From contig NZ_FNNV01000003.1 in NCBI RefSeq assembly GCF_900106745.1, positions 62,001 to 126,000 of the forward strand: a DNA stretch of 64,000 nt, in the 5' to 3' direction. Position 1 is the stretch's first letter. Every line of letters begins with the position of its first letter. Below are positions 9,203 through 18,143 of the stretch, one piece after another. The position numbers and the translations under genes are program-made. Below the pieces are notes generated by a model, which searched no databases, was not told the DNA's origin, and was given only the letters and a program-made list of their open reading frames with translations. Origin of the DNA: Paenibacillus sp. CF384. Its GTDB lineage: Bacteria > Bacillota > Bacilli > Paenibacillales > Paenibacillaceae.

Positions 9203-11137
9203 CTATTCGGTTACAAGCATGGATTTCGTCACACTCAGTCGAACAGGTACTTTCTCTGTTTTAAAATAAGTAAAGGTGAGGTAGGAGTCGCCAAGCTTAT
9301 AAACTACGATTGATTTGTCCGCATCGATCGTTTCTTTCGTGCCTTCAATCTTCAACGCTTGGACCTGTTTTAAAAGTTCGGCAATAATGAACTTGTTCCA
9401 GAGGTTAACCTCGGCAACATAGGCCTCTTCGGGATTCGCTTCGTCCGGCTCGAGCATGAACGACAGCTGATAAGCGGCATAGGTCATTAACGAAGGACCT
9501 GCAGGTACCGCAGCATCTCCGGCAGGAAGCTCTTCGGCCACGGTCGGCAGCTCGGAAGCAGGAGGCTCAACAGTCGAAACTTTGCCTTCTGCAGCCGTTT
9601 TCTCCGTTGATATCGTCTTCGCAGCAGATGCCGTCTTCACCGGCTTCGATTTGTCATCCTCGGCAGCAGCCTTCTCGCTCTCATCCTTCTTCGTATCGCC
9701 AGTGCCAACTGTGCCTTTAGCATCGCTTGCGGAAGGGGTACCGGTTGCTTCTTTAATGTCGCTCGCCTTCGTATCAGCACCGGCACCAGCATCCGTACCT
9801 GCGCCAGAATCACCGCCAGCAGTGCTTCCGCTAGGCCCGCCTGCAGCCTCTTCGGCAACGTCCTCAGCAGGGGTTTCTTCTTCTACTGCAGGTTCCACCA
9901 CGGCATCTGCATCTTCAGCACCTTCACTAACAGCAGCTTCCGGTGGAGCATCTGCTTCGCCGAGTACATCCTGCAGCTTCTTACGCGTGAGGCTGATGAA
10001 ACCGGCTAGATTGATCTTGCCGCCTTGGAAAAACCCTTTGTATACCGTATTGCCATCAGCATCATTGAGAGCGCCTACGCCGTCATAACGACCGTTCTTG
10101 TATTTACCGGCATAGAGCACGGTTCCCGTAGCAATATCGAATGATTGTCCGTCTCCATGCTTCACGCCGCTGCTGAAACCGCCGGAGTATGCGACCGTTC
10201 CTTTCTCAGTGAACAAGGAACCAATTCCATTGTATAATCCTAGCTGGAAGGCCCCTTTATATTTCACGACCCCATTTGGATAATATTCAGTGCCTTCTCC
10301 GGATAGCGCGCCGTTCTTGAATTCGCCTTCCACCTGCACGGTTTGGTCAGGCCGCATCAGTTTCCCGGCACCTTCGTATACATTGTTAGCCCAGTTGCCG
10401 TCATAGACGACAGCACCTTCGGTATCGTACGATTTGCCAACGCCTCCATAAGCGCCTTGCAGGAAGCCGCCAGCATACAGCATGCCGCCAAGCTCATTGT
10501 ACAGCGTACCGTTGCCCTCGAATTTACCCCCGACAAAGTCGCCTTCATAATGCGTCTTCCCATCGCTGAAGAACAAGGTCCCGGGTCCTCCATATTGGTC
10601 AAGCGCAAACGTTCCACGGTAGAGTAGTTTGCCGTCTTGATCGAATTGTTCACCCATTCCGTTCTTAAGCCCTTTGGCAAAATCGCCTTGATAGAGCAGC
10701 TTGCCGTCCTTGCTATACAACTTGCCGGTACCTTCATATAATCCGGCAGCGATGCCGCCCTCGTAGAGCAGCGAACCATCGGCATTAACGATCTTGGCTG
10801 TACCTGTGAAGGAGGCCAAGCTTGCTGCTGTCGCTTCGATCTTAGGCGTGCGTGCAAGCAGCTTGTTCAGCATCTTCGGTGGCTTGATGAAGCCGAAATA
10901 GAAAATAACCAGTCCGACAAGAACAAGGATGACTACAAGCTTCTTCGCGATGTAGAAGCGGCCGAACGGAATATAGTTTTTGACCGATTGTTCCGCCGGA
11001 TTGAGGATGGATTTGACCCATTTGCCTAGGAATACGAGCAGAAACTTAGGCAGCTGCTTCGCATACTTCATAGGGATCATGAACAGTTTCTTGAACGGTT
11101 TAATAAAAGGTTTGAGGAATTGCTCCAGCATCTTCAT
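9203..11137 (-). CDS. Membrane-anchored MORN-repeat protein linked to eCIS
   Basis: This 644-residue protein has a basic, amphipathic N-terminus, one membrane segment at about residues 67-84 (LVVILVLVGLVIFYF), and about eleven 23-residue MORN repeats at roughly 110-375 (pattern YEGxFxxGxxxGxGxLY). A long acidic, Ala/Gly/Thr-rich linker of low complexity covers about 395-555, and a C-terminal domain of about 90 residues follows. Start: ATG at 11137 overlaps the stop of the DUF4280 gene as TAATG, so the two are translationally coupled; a longer frame opening at 11269 would run inside that gene and is rejected. MORN repeats are known to bind lipids or proteins and to give repeat scaffolds. Here it may tether or present a particle component at the membrane; that is inference from gene order. 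Confidence 0.8.
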   Translation of the reverse strand: MKMLEQFLKPFIKPFKKLFMIPMKYAKQLPKFLLVFLGKWVKSILNPAEQSVKNYIPFGRFYIAKKLVVILVLVGLVIFYFGFIKPPKMLNKLLARTPKIEATAASLASFTGTAKIVNADGSLLYEGGIAAGLYEGTGKLYSKDGKLLYQGDFAKGLKNGMGEQFDQDGKLLYRGTFALDQYGGPGTLFFSDGKTHYEGDFVGGKFEGNGTLYNELGGMLYAGGFLQGAYGGVGKSYDTEGAVVYDGNWANNVYEGAGKLMRPDQTVQVEGEFKNGALSGEGTEYYPNGVVKYKGAFQLGLYNGIGSLFTEKGTVAYSGGFSSGVKHGDGQSFDIATGTVLYAGKYKNGRYDGVGALNDADGNTVYKGFFQGGKINLAGFISLTRKKLQDVLGEADAPPEAAVSEGAEDADAVVEPAVEEETPAEDVAEEAAGGPSGSTAGGDSGAGTDAGAGADTKASDIKEATGTPSASDAKGTVGTGDTKKDESEKAAAEDDKSKPVKTASAAKTISTEKTAAEGKVSTVEPPASELPTVAEELPAGDAAVPAGPSLMTYAAYQLSFMLEPDEANPEEAYVAEVNLWNKFIIAELLKQVQALKIEGTKETIDADKSIVVYKLGDSYLTFTYFKTEKVPVRLSVTKSMLVTE

Positions 11138-11523
11138 TAGGGCACCTGGATCGTGAACTGACCGGGCACTGTAATTTGAATCATGCCGCCCCAGTTGCAC
11201 ATGCATTTGGATGAATTGTTTAATGCCGGCATATTCGCGATTAAGACTGTCGGTGAGCCGGGTGCCCAAGGGGCCGCCGTAACCGGTATGCAGGGCATTG
11301 GCGTTAATACGCCAAGTGCAGCAGAAGTTGCTGCAATGACTTGCGGATTAGCCATTGAACTGCACATTCCGAAAGGCATAATATTGACCATTGGCTTATT
11401 GTCCATAATGTTGGCAATCGGCATCGCCGTCAAAACCCGATTCGCGGGCAAGACATTGAGTGCGCTTGGTGCTACACCAAATGAGCACTGCAGCATAGCG
11501 CCTTGACAAACAAGCTGACCCAT
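11137..11523 (-). CDS. PAAR-like DUF4280 protein, probable spike-tip component
   Basis: The 128-residue sequence is a full-length DUF4280 protein: an N-terminal CQGAMLQCSFG motif, then NIMDNKPMVNIMPFGMC, PMPCIPVTAAPW and a C-terminal CMCNWGG segment. The regularly spaced cysteines are typical of the family and could bind metal. DUF4280 is regarded as PAAR-like, and PAAR proteins cap the spike of contractile particles and sharpen its tip. The start ATG at 11523 has AAAGGGGA about 6 nt upstream. The gene is coupled to the MORN gene by a 1-base overlap and diverges from the cyclase-like sensor gene at 11731. Placement beside the baseplate operon supports a role in the same injection system; that it is the tip of this particle is inferred. 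Confidence 0.87.
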   Translation of the reverse strand: MGQLVCQGAMLQCSFGVAPSALNVLPANRVLTAMPIANIMDNKPMVNIMPFGMCSSMANPQVIAATSAALGVLTPMPCIPVTAAPWAPGSPTVLIANMPALNNSSKCMCNWGGMIQITVPGQFTIQVP

Positions 11524-11730
11524 AAATGTTCCCCTTTGTCTGATAGACTTTCAATCATGTCTTCCGCACTATAATCTCTCTAGTTAATAGTACTATAAAG
11601 CATTTCAAAGCTTCAATAATAGATGTCGCTTTTTGGCGAAAATATGCAGTTTTTTGATGTCTCCGGACGCACTTTGTAGTAGTATGGTAATAAATCGCTA
11701 TTTTTCTCTCTGAAAGGGAGCGTCCTACAG

Positions 11731-14511
11731 ATGAACCTGCAAAGGCCAAGTAAATCCTTGAACCGAAGAAGCTATCCTCGTTTATGGTTGACTATACTTT
11801 TATGCTGTTTGATAGGATTGTCGGTATATTTGTTTATGCACCGTAACGAGCTCACTCAGAATCCAACGAAGGATGCGACTGCTCTTTCGAATTTGTCGGC
11901 GATTGCGGCGGGCACCGGTGGCGATGTCTACGTCATTAGTGATGCGAAGCAGCAGATTCAAGCCATCGATCGAGACGGGAAGCTGAAGTACCGAATTAAA
12001 CAATCGAGTAATAATCGCAGCAACTTCAGCGAATTGGCAGTCGATGAACAGGGCCGAGTGTATGCAATCAATACGGTACTCGATCAATACGGCTTGTATG
12101 TCGAATCAGAGGAAATCGTGCGCTATACCGCGGAAGGCAAGTTCGATAAACAGCTCTTCATGTGGAAGGGCGATCAGACCAGCAAACGAATCGGACAGCT
12201 TAGAGCACTCCAAATTAAAGCCAATCTATTAACCTTTTACATAAGCAAGCCGAATGAAGTTCAGCAGAAGCAGCTTTCACTTGATAACGGGAAATGGGCA
12301 CAGCCTTTTGCATTTAAGCTGCCTCCGAACCGTTTCCTCTCCGAGGTGTATGGAACGGAACCTGGTTCGATTTACTTCACCACCAAGCGAGGCGCAATCT
12401 ACCAAGTAGCAGCGGATGGTACTAGCAAGTCGCTCTACCCAGTTGCAGGCATGGAGAAGACACGCAAGAACTTCCCGGAGCGTCTGAAGCTGGACGGCAA
12501 TGGAAATATTCTATTTATCGATCGTTCCATTAACGCGCTGACGAAGCTTACGCCCAATACAGCGAACCCGATCACGTTGCTGCTGGAAGAACCGGCATTA
12601 GCCGCCGCAGCTCCTGAAGCAGAGAGCTTGGAGATCGCAGATTATACCTTGCACGCGGACGGGAGCAGTGAGCTGCTGCTGGTAGACCGAATGATGAAAC
12701 AGAGCAGCAATGGGGCAGTAACGTCTTCCTTTGCTCAGCTTCATTACAGCAATCAAGAACGAACCCAGCAATGGCTTGTCTGGGGGGCTGCGGCAGCGGG
12801 ACTGCTCCTGCTTGCAGCGTCGGCACGACTCGTATACATCCATATCATGCGTCGTCGCATTTCGTTCTTCCTTAAGCAGATGGTAGCTTTTGTACCCCTT
12901 GTTACGATCTCGATGGTACTGCTGTCCAATTCGATCTACGACGGCTTCTCCGGCAAAATGGAAGAGGAAATGAAGCGCGAGCTGTCCGTATTGGCGCAGA
13001 GCGGCAAGTATATTATTGATGGTGATCGACTAGAGAAGCTGACGTCACCGAATGATTTCATGAACGCTGACTATCAAGAGATTAAAGAGCGGATGAATGT
13101 GCTTTTCCAGCATGATAACAGCATTGACCGCAGAGGGTTGTACAGCACGGTATACAAATACGAGAATGGCAAGCTCTATATCATTGCGGATGATGACGAT
13201 GGCGTTAATATGTTTAAGCCTTTTCCGTTATCGGAGGACAACCTTCCGGTCGTTGAGCAGGGGCAGGTGATAAGCGGTAGCTGGGTAGATGCGAATGGCC
13301 AATGGACCTATGCGATTGCTCCTGTCTACAACTCGAAGGGCGAGATTGTCGGTATTTATGAGACAGGCCGCGATCTGAGCGTCTTGCGAGCGGAGAATGC
13401 AACGATTAACCAAACGATTTTCAAAAATATCACGATCATCACGGTGCTCATCCTAATCGTGTTCATGCTTTCGTCCTACTTCCTGCTGGCTTCCTTAAGG
13501 AAGCTGCGCAAGAGTGTTACAGATATCACGAATGGCAACTGGGACGCAGAAGTCCATATTCGCTCACGCGACGAGGTGGCTGACCTAGGTGAGCAGTTTA
13601 ATCTCATGGTTCGCCATATTCGGCAATATATCAGCGACATTACCGCATTCAGCGAGGCATCGTTCCGCTTCGTGCCCCAACAAGTATTTAAGTATTTGGG
13701 TAAACGAGGCATTCTCGATGTGCATCTCGGTGATCAGGTTCAACAGAACATGGTTGTCATGGTGACCAAGCTTAGACAGTTCTATGAAATGTCGAAAGGG
13801 CTGACACCCAAAGAAAATTTCAATTTCATGAACTCCTTCTTAAGCCGATTTGGTCCACTGGTACGTAAGGAGAACGGTTTAATCAGCAACTATCTTGGTG
13901 CCGGTTTCATGACCTTGTTCCCGAGTCGAACCGAAGATGCCATTAAAGCGGCAATTGCCATTCGCAAAGAATTGCTCGTCTATAATGGTCACAGAGCCAA
14001 AGTGAATTACATTCCGGTCGAAATTGGCATTGCGATTCATAAAGGGCCGCTCATGCTCGGGATCATCGGCGAAGAGACGAAGATGGAGAGCAATGTCATT
14101 TCGGACGATGTGACGTTGACCTCGCGTTTGGAGGAGCTTTCCGAGACGCTGGGTGTTTCCATTCTTGTGACGCGATCCGCCTTGGAGTCGATGGAAGCGC
14201 CGGAGCGGTTCCAATTCCGCTGGCTGGGACGCGTTCATATCGAAGGCAATCAAGATCCGATCGAGCTTTACGATGTTTATGAAGGCGATACGGAGGCACT
14301 GCGCTCCGGTAAGGACAAGACCAAGAAGCTGTTCGAGCGAGGCATTCAGCTTTATCAAGAAGGCCGTTTCTTCGACGCACGGGAAACCTTCGTTGAAGTC
14401 ATTAAGTGGAACCGACTCGACAAAACAGCCAAGCTGTATTTCTATCTATGCGATGAGTATTTCCAGAGGGGCACTGCTGTCGATTGGAACGGCACGTTAG
14501 CCGTTTCATAA
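11731..14511 (+). CDS. Membrane sensor with HAMP and degenerate class III cyclase domain
   Basis: The 926-residue protein has an N-terminal membrane segment (about residues 18-37) and an extracytoplasmic propeller-like region. Further membrane segments lie near 350-370 and 380-400, and a second outside domain follows. A last segment near 565-590 leads into a HAMP linker and a class III nucleotide cyclase fold at about 670-850. Ungapped comparison with the family motifs shows both metal-binding aspartates replaced (Lys680 and Ala724) and the catalytic Asn replaced (Thr795), while flanking residues are kept. It is therefore probably not an active cyclase. About 60 TPR-like residues end the protein. 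Start ATG has GAAAGGGAG about 11 nt upstream. It heads an operon with the next two genes. Confidence 0.82.
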   Translation: MNLQRPSKSLNRRSYPRLWLTILLCCLIGLSVYLFMHRNELTQNPTKDATALSNLSAIAAGTGGDVYVISDAKQQIQAIDRDGKLKYRIKQSSNNRSNFSELAVDEQGRVYAINTVLDQYGLYVESEEIVRYTAEGKFDKQLFMWKGDQTSKRIGQLRALQIKANLLTFYISKPNEVQQKQLSLDNGKWAQPFAFKLPPNRFLSEVYGTEPGSIYFTTKRGAIYQVAADGTSKSLYPVAGMEKTRKNFPERLKLDGNGNILFIDRSINALTKLTPNTANPITLLLEEPALAAAAPEAESLEIADYTLHADGSSELLLVDRMMKQSSNGAVTSSFAQLHYSNQERTQQWLVWGAAAAGLLLLAASARLVYIHIMRRRISFFLKQMVAFVPLVTISMVLLSNSIYDGFSGKMEEEMKRELSVLAQSGKYIIDGDRLEKLTSPNDFMNADYQEIKERMNVLFQHDNSIDRRGLYSTVYKYENGKLYIIADDDDGVNMFKPFPLSEDNLPVVEQGQVISGSWVDANGQWTYAIAPVYNSKGEIVGIYETGRDLSVLRAENATINQTIFKNITIITVLILIVFMLSSYFLLASLRKLRKSVTDITNGNWDAEVHIRSRDEVADLGEQFNLMVRHIRQYISDITAFSEASFRFVPQQVFKYLGKRGILDVHLGDQVQQNMVVMVTKLRQFYEMSKGLTPKENFNFMNSFLSRFGPLVRKENGLISNYLGAGFMTLFPSRTEDAIKAAIAIRKELLVYNGHRAKVNYIPVEIGIAIHKGPLMLGIIGEETKMESNVISDDVTLTSRLEELSETLGVSILVTRSALESMEAPERFQFRWLGRVHIEGNQDPIELYDVYEGDTEALRSGKDKTKKLFERGIQLYQEGRFFDARETFVEVIKWNRLDKTAKLYFYLCDEYFQRGTAVDWNGTLAVS

Positions 14512-14531
14512 GGCAAAGGGAGGATTAACGA

Positions 14532-15059
14532 ATGATGCGACAAACGATCTTTCAAGTGCGGCCGCTCAAGCTGGAAGCAGAAGCAAGGGGAATCAGCTCG
14601 TTCTTTCTGTCGGATGACTCGTTCGACGATGTCAACCACACGCCTGGCGAAATCCAGCATTATCTAACCAATCCGCTCAATTCTCTGACATCGGATTATG
14701 AATACCGTTTTGTACAAAATGAGCAGAACGACATCATAGGCGTTATCGGGTATTTGCAAAATGAACAGCAGACCGGCGGGTACTACTTGGATTATCTCGT
14801 TGTCCATAAAAAGTACCGCAATCATGGCATCGCGTCTCTCCTGCTGACGGACATGATCGAGGTGCTGCGTTCCAGGGCAGCGCGTTACCTATTGACGTAT
14901 ACATGCAATACGGATGCCTACAAGCCGGTGCGACGGCTATTCGAACGTCAAGGGTTCCTGCTTGCTGGCCGTTGTCCGGATTATTATTTTGAAGGGGAAG
15001 ACCGGTTAATTTATAGTCTAAAGCTGAGCAGCGTACGTTATGAGGAAATAATCGGATGA
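14532..15059 (+). CDS. GNAT-family N-acetyltransferase
   Basis: The 175-residue product has the GNAT fold signature: a beta strand giving YYLDYLVVHKKYRNHGIASLLL, in which R/Q-x-x-G-x-G/A is represented by YRNHGIA, the acetyl-CoA pyrophosphate-binding loop. It is followed by the NTDAYKPVRRLFERQGF segment usual in the C-terminal half. Its acceptor is unknown. ATG at 14532 follows GGGAGG at 14518-14523. The stop overlaps the next start by 4 bp (ATGA), so it is translationally coupled to the transporter-CNB gene and lies 20 bp after the sensor gene, placing it in one operon. Confidence 0.88.
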   Translation: MMRQTIFQVRPLKLEAEARGISSFFLSDDSFDDVNHTPGEIQHYLTNPLNSLTSDYEYRFVQNEQNDIIGVIGYLQNEQQTGGYYLDYLVVHKKYRNHGIASLLLTDMIEVLRSRAARYLLTYTCNTDAYKPVRRLFERQGFLLAGRCPDYYFEGEDRLIYSLKLSSVRYEEIIG

Positions 15060-18000
15060 ATGCAATGATACTACGATGGATCGGCGTCAAATTCGAGGAT
15101 CGGCGAAAGCTGGCCATGATGGCGCCTGTTTTTTTTCTGTGCGGGATTTCGGAACTGCTGAACTATAACGGATATATGACCTTGTTTAACCAGCGCTTCG
15201 GCAGTGAATATCTGCCTTATGTGTACGGAGCGGAAGCGGTTATCATGCCGCTTGAGGCTTGGTTTATGTCTTGGCTGACGAGTCGTCTTACCAAACCGCA
15301 GCTCATGCGTGCGCTCTTTGCCATCATGGGCGTCATTATAGGCGTAAATGCGGTCGCATTGCTGCTGTTTAACTTTCTGGACATCAGTCCGAAGGCGTAT
15401 TATCCGTTTCTCTTCCTTAGCTCCAGCTTCGTAGTAAGGCAGCAAACGATACTGCTCTGGAGTCTGGCGGTAGATTTGTGTCCGACGCAGCAAGCGAAAC
15501 GGCTGATGCCCGTATTTGTATCCTCTGCCGCGCTTGGCGGTATTGCTGCAGGGGTGCTTGCGCAGGTTGTGAGCAAATGGCTTGGTGCAGACGCTGTCTA
15601 TATGTTAGCGCCGCTGTTTCTTCTTGCTGGCGGAGTGAACTATTGGAAATCCATTGCACACTATCTTGTGCCGCTGACGCTTAAGCAAGAGCGAAGTGTC
15701 GCATCGGGTGCTGCAGAAGGCGGATTGTCATCCGGCGATTATTTCAGACGCTCCTTCACCACTCCTTATTTGCTGGTGGCAATCGGCATTATGACGCTGA
15801 TGCCAGCCTTGTATTTCTTAATGGAATACATTTTTCTGAATGTCACTCGTACGATCTATAAGACGGAATCGGAGTTTGCGTCGTTCTTTGGACTTGTTAC
15901 AACACTGCTGTTTACGATAGCGCTGCTGCTCCAGCTGGTCTCGAATCGCTTAATGGCATGGCTTGGACAAAGTAATATGCTGCCTGCGATCGCCATTATT
16001 TTCACTTGTGGTTTCGTGGCAGCAGCGGCTACCTTCGGCACATCGTTCATTCTCTACTCGTTGTCGATCGGGTATATGTTCCTATACCTGTTACTATATT
16101 ATTTCGCGGAGCCTGCCAATCAGCTGTTCTTCAAGCTGCTGCCGATGCTTCAACGGGATGGATACCGCTATATCGCACAAGGCGTTGCGGCTTCACTGGG
16201 TATTCTGATTGGCGCACTGCTGCAGTCGCTGCATGCTGAGCTTGGGTTTAGCTTAAGGCTGCTTGCCTGGGTGGGCGGAGGCGGCGCCGTTCTGCTTGTG
16301 CTGCTGACCTACATTGGCAAATCCTTATATATTCGCGAGCTGATTCGAAGCGTTCAGACGATGTCGGATACGAGGCAGGACCTTGCGCTCGCCTTCGATG
16401 AGTATATGCGCGAGAACAAATCGCCGCTTATGCTGGATCAGTTGCTGGCGAACAGCAACGATTATGCCCGCGAGGTCGCGCTTGGGATGATCGGCCGAAC
16501 GGGAGACGATACCTATCTGCCGAAGCTGCTGGCACTTGTAGATGATCGCAGCGCTCGCATTCGTATTGCTTCTCTAAGGGCGATGAACCTCGAACGGGCA
16601 GAGCTTCAAGCGCTGGTCAAGGTAGCCTCGTTCCTGGAAGACCCCGACTTTGAGGTAAGGGCTGCCGGCGTCCGTTTGCTGGGCCGAGCCGATCATATGC
16701 GGCATCAAGCCGTCTATTTTGTCAGGTTGAAGCTGCTGGATTCGAGCCCTAAGGTGGTAGCGGAAGCGGTCAAAGCACTCTATTATTTGCAAAATGAGCA
16801 AAGTTTCGAAGCTTGTTATGAGGTCATTCAGCGGTATTTGAAAGAAGGCGGGGAACAGACCGTCTATATCTGCCGAGTGATTGCCGAATTGGAAATGTAC
16901 AGCTTTCTCCCGGATGTCGAGCAGCTGCTTGGTCATACCGACCCTGCTGTCCGGGCTGAAGCCATTGCTTGTATGGGGAAACTGCGGCATATTGCCGCAA
17001 TTCCATGGCTGATTGAGCAGCTCGAGTGGGCAGAACCGGCGTTATATCAGGTTACAATAGAAGCTTTCATTGCCATGGGAAGCGGCGCTATTGAGGCGCT
17101 GAAGGATGTTCTGCAGCAAGCACAGCCGAAGGTGTGGAGTGCATCTATTCGCGCGCTTGCTGCCCTTCTGGAAGAAGCAGAATCTCAGTCCGTCTTGTTG
17201 GGCGCTGCTCTAGTGAAATTGGATGAACTATGGAAGAGTCGCGATATTGAGGCGGCCTTGTATACAATGGAACTGAGCACGAGAGCTGAGCTGGCACGGA
17301 TGCGATTGACCGAACACAAGGCATTCCTGCTTGACGGCGTATGGACCGTCATGGAACGCACTGCTGAAGGTGACGTTGTGAATGCGGTTCGCAGAGCGAT
17401 TGAGGATGAGGATGAGGAAGTCAGAGAGAGCGGGCTTGAAGCGTTGGCGGAAGGATCGGCGGACAAGCGGTTGACCGTCGCACTGCTCGCTTTGTTCGAA
17501 GGCTGGAGCGCTCCGCATGCTGACTTGCCTTATGAACAAGCCGTTCAAGTGCTGCGGGCGGCGGCCGGCTTACAGGATATGTGGCTGCAGCTGCTCGCTT
17601 CCGATGCGCTGCAGCGAGAGGAGAACGAATCATTGAGTGGACAACTGGCGTTAATGGGGATGCTGGACAAAGTCGTATTTCTGAAGCAAGTCCCGTTCTT
17701 CAGTGATCTTTCGTTAGAGGAGCTCGGCTATATTGCCGGCATTGCGGTGGAAGAACAACATCCAAGCGGTACTCGTCTGGTAGCAAGCGGGGAGGTCAAC
17801 AACAAGCTGGGCGTAATCGTAGACGGCTCGGTACAGCTGCTTGCATCAGGCAGGATGAACGGCATCATTGCCGAGCTTGGACCAAAGGATGTTTTCGGCG
17901 AAACCTCGGCCATCGATGCAACGACAGCTACAACGTCGGCTCGATCGGTAGGAGATGTTCGCATCTTGACATTGCTGGGCGATGAAATGGCGAAGCTCAT

Positions 18001-18091
18001 TCGCCTGCATCCGGAAATCGGAATGGGCTTGCTGAAAGCATCGCTCGCTCGCGTGCGCATGCTTGAGAATAGGATTGCTCTATCAGGCTGA
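15056..18091 (+). CDS. NTT/MFS-like membrane protein with HEAT repeats and a CNB-like C-terminal domain
   Basis: Three parts are visible in 1011 residues. Residues about 15-430 form ten to twelve membrane segments resembling ATP/ADP-translocase or MFS-type carriers. Residues about 440-860 are alpha-helical HEAT-like repeats (DPDFEVRAAGVRLLGRAD, DPAVRAEAIACMGKL). Residues about 865-1005 resemble a cyclic-nucleotide-binding domain, including VFGETSA. In that pocket the Gly-Glu pair is kept (Glu949), but the Arg that binds the cyclic phosphate in CAP is Thr959 here. Start ATG overlaps the GNAT stop by 4 bp. Neighbour logic suggests a signalling unit: the upstream sensor has a cyclase-like domain and this has a CNB-like domain, both degenerate. 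The transported substrate is unknown. Confidence 0.78.
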   Translation: MNAMILRWIGVKFEDRRKLAMMAPVFFLCGISELLNYNGYMTLFNQRFGSEYLPYVYGAEAVIMPLEAWFMSWLTSRLTKPQLMRALFAIMGVIIGVNAVALLLFNFLDISPKAYYPFLFLSSSFVVRQQTILLWSLAVDLCPTQQAKRLMPVFVSSAALGGIAAGVLAQVVSKWLGADAVYMLAPLFLLAGGVNYWKSIAHYLVPLTLKQERSVASGAAEGGLSSGDYFRRSFTTPYLLVAIGIMTLMPALYFLMEYIFLNVTRTIYKTESEFASFFGLVTTLLFTIALLLQLVSNRLMAWLGQSNMLPAIAIIFTCGFVAAAATFGTSFILYSLSIGYMFLYLLLYYFAEPANQLFFKLLPMLQRDGYRYIAQGVAASLGILIGALLQSLHAELGFSLRLLAWVGGGGAVLLVLLTYIGKSLYIRELIRSVQTMSDTRQDLALAFDEYMRENKSPLMLDQLLANSNDYAREVALGMIGRTGDDTYLPKLLALVDDRSARIRIASLRAMNLERAELQALVKVASFLEDPDFEVRAAGVRLLGRADHMRHQAVYFVRLKLLDSSPKVVAEAVKALYYLQNEQSFEACYEVIQRYLKEGGEQTVYICRVIAELEMYSFLPDVEQLLGHTDPAVRAEAIACMGKLRHIAAIPWLIEQLEWAEPALYQVTIEAFIAMGSGAIEALKDVLQQAQPKVWSASIRALAALLEEAESQSVLLGAALVKLDELWKSRDIEAALYTMELSTRAELARMRLTEHKAFLLDGVWTVMERTAEGDVVNAVRRAIEDEDEEVRESGLEALAEGSADKRLTVALLALFEGWSAPHADLPYEQAVQVLRAAAGLQDMWLQLLASDALQREENESLSGQLALMGMLDKVVFLKQVPFFSDLSLEELGYIAGIAVEEQHPSGTRLVASGEVNNKLGVIVDGSVQLLASGRMNGIIAELGPKDVFGETSAIDATTATTSARSVGDVRILTLLGDEMAKLIRLHPEIGMGLLKASLARVRMLENRIALSG

Positions 18092-18113
18092 TTGAGCGGG
18101 ATATAGCGGAATG

Positions 18114-18140
18114 AAAGGGAACTCGCGGAGAGTTCCCTTT
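18114..18140. terminator. Bidirectional terminator between convergent genes
   Basis: Perfect 11-bp stem AAAGGGAACTC (18114-18124) and GAGTTCCCTTT (18130-18140), followed by T residues on the plus strand and preceded by A residues serving the minus strand. It separates the transporter-CNB gene from the convergent methyltransferase. Confidence 0.9.
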
Positions 18141-18143
18141 TTG

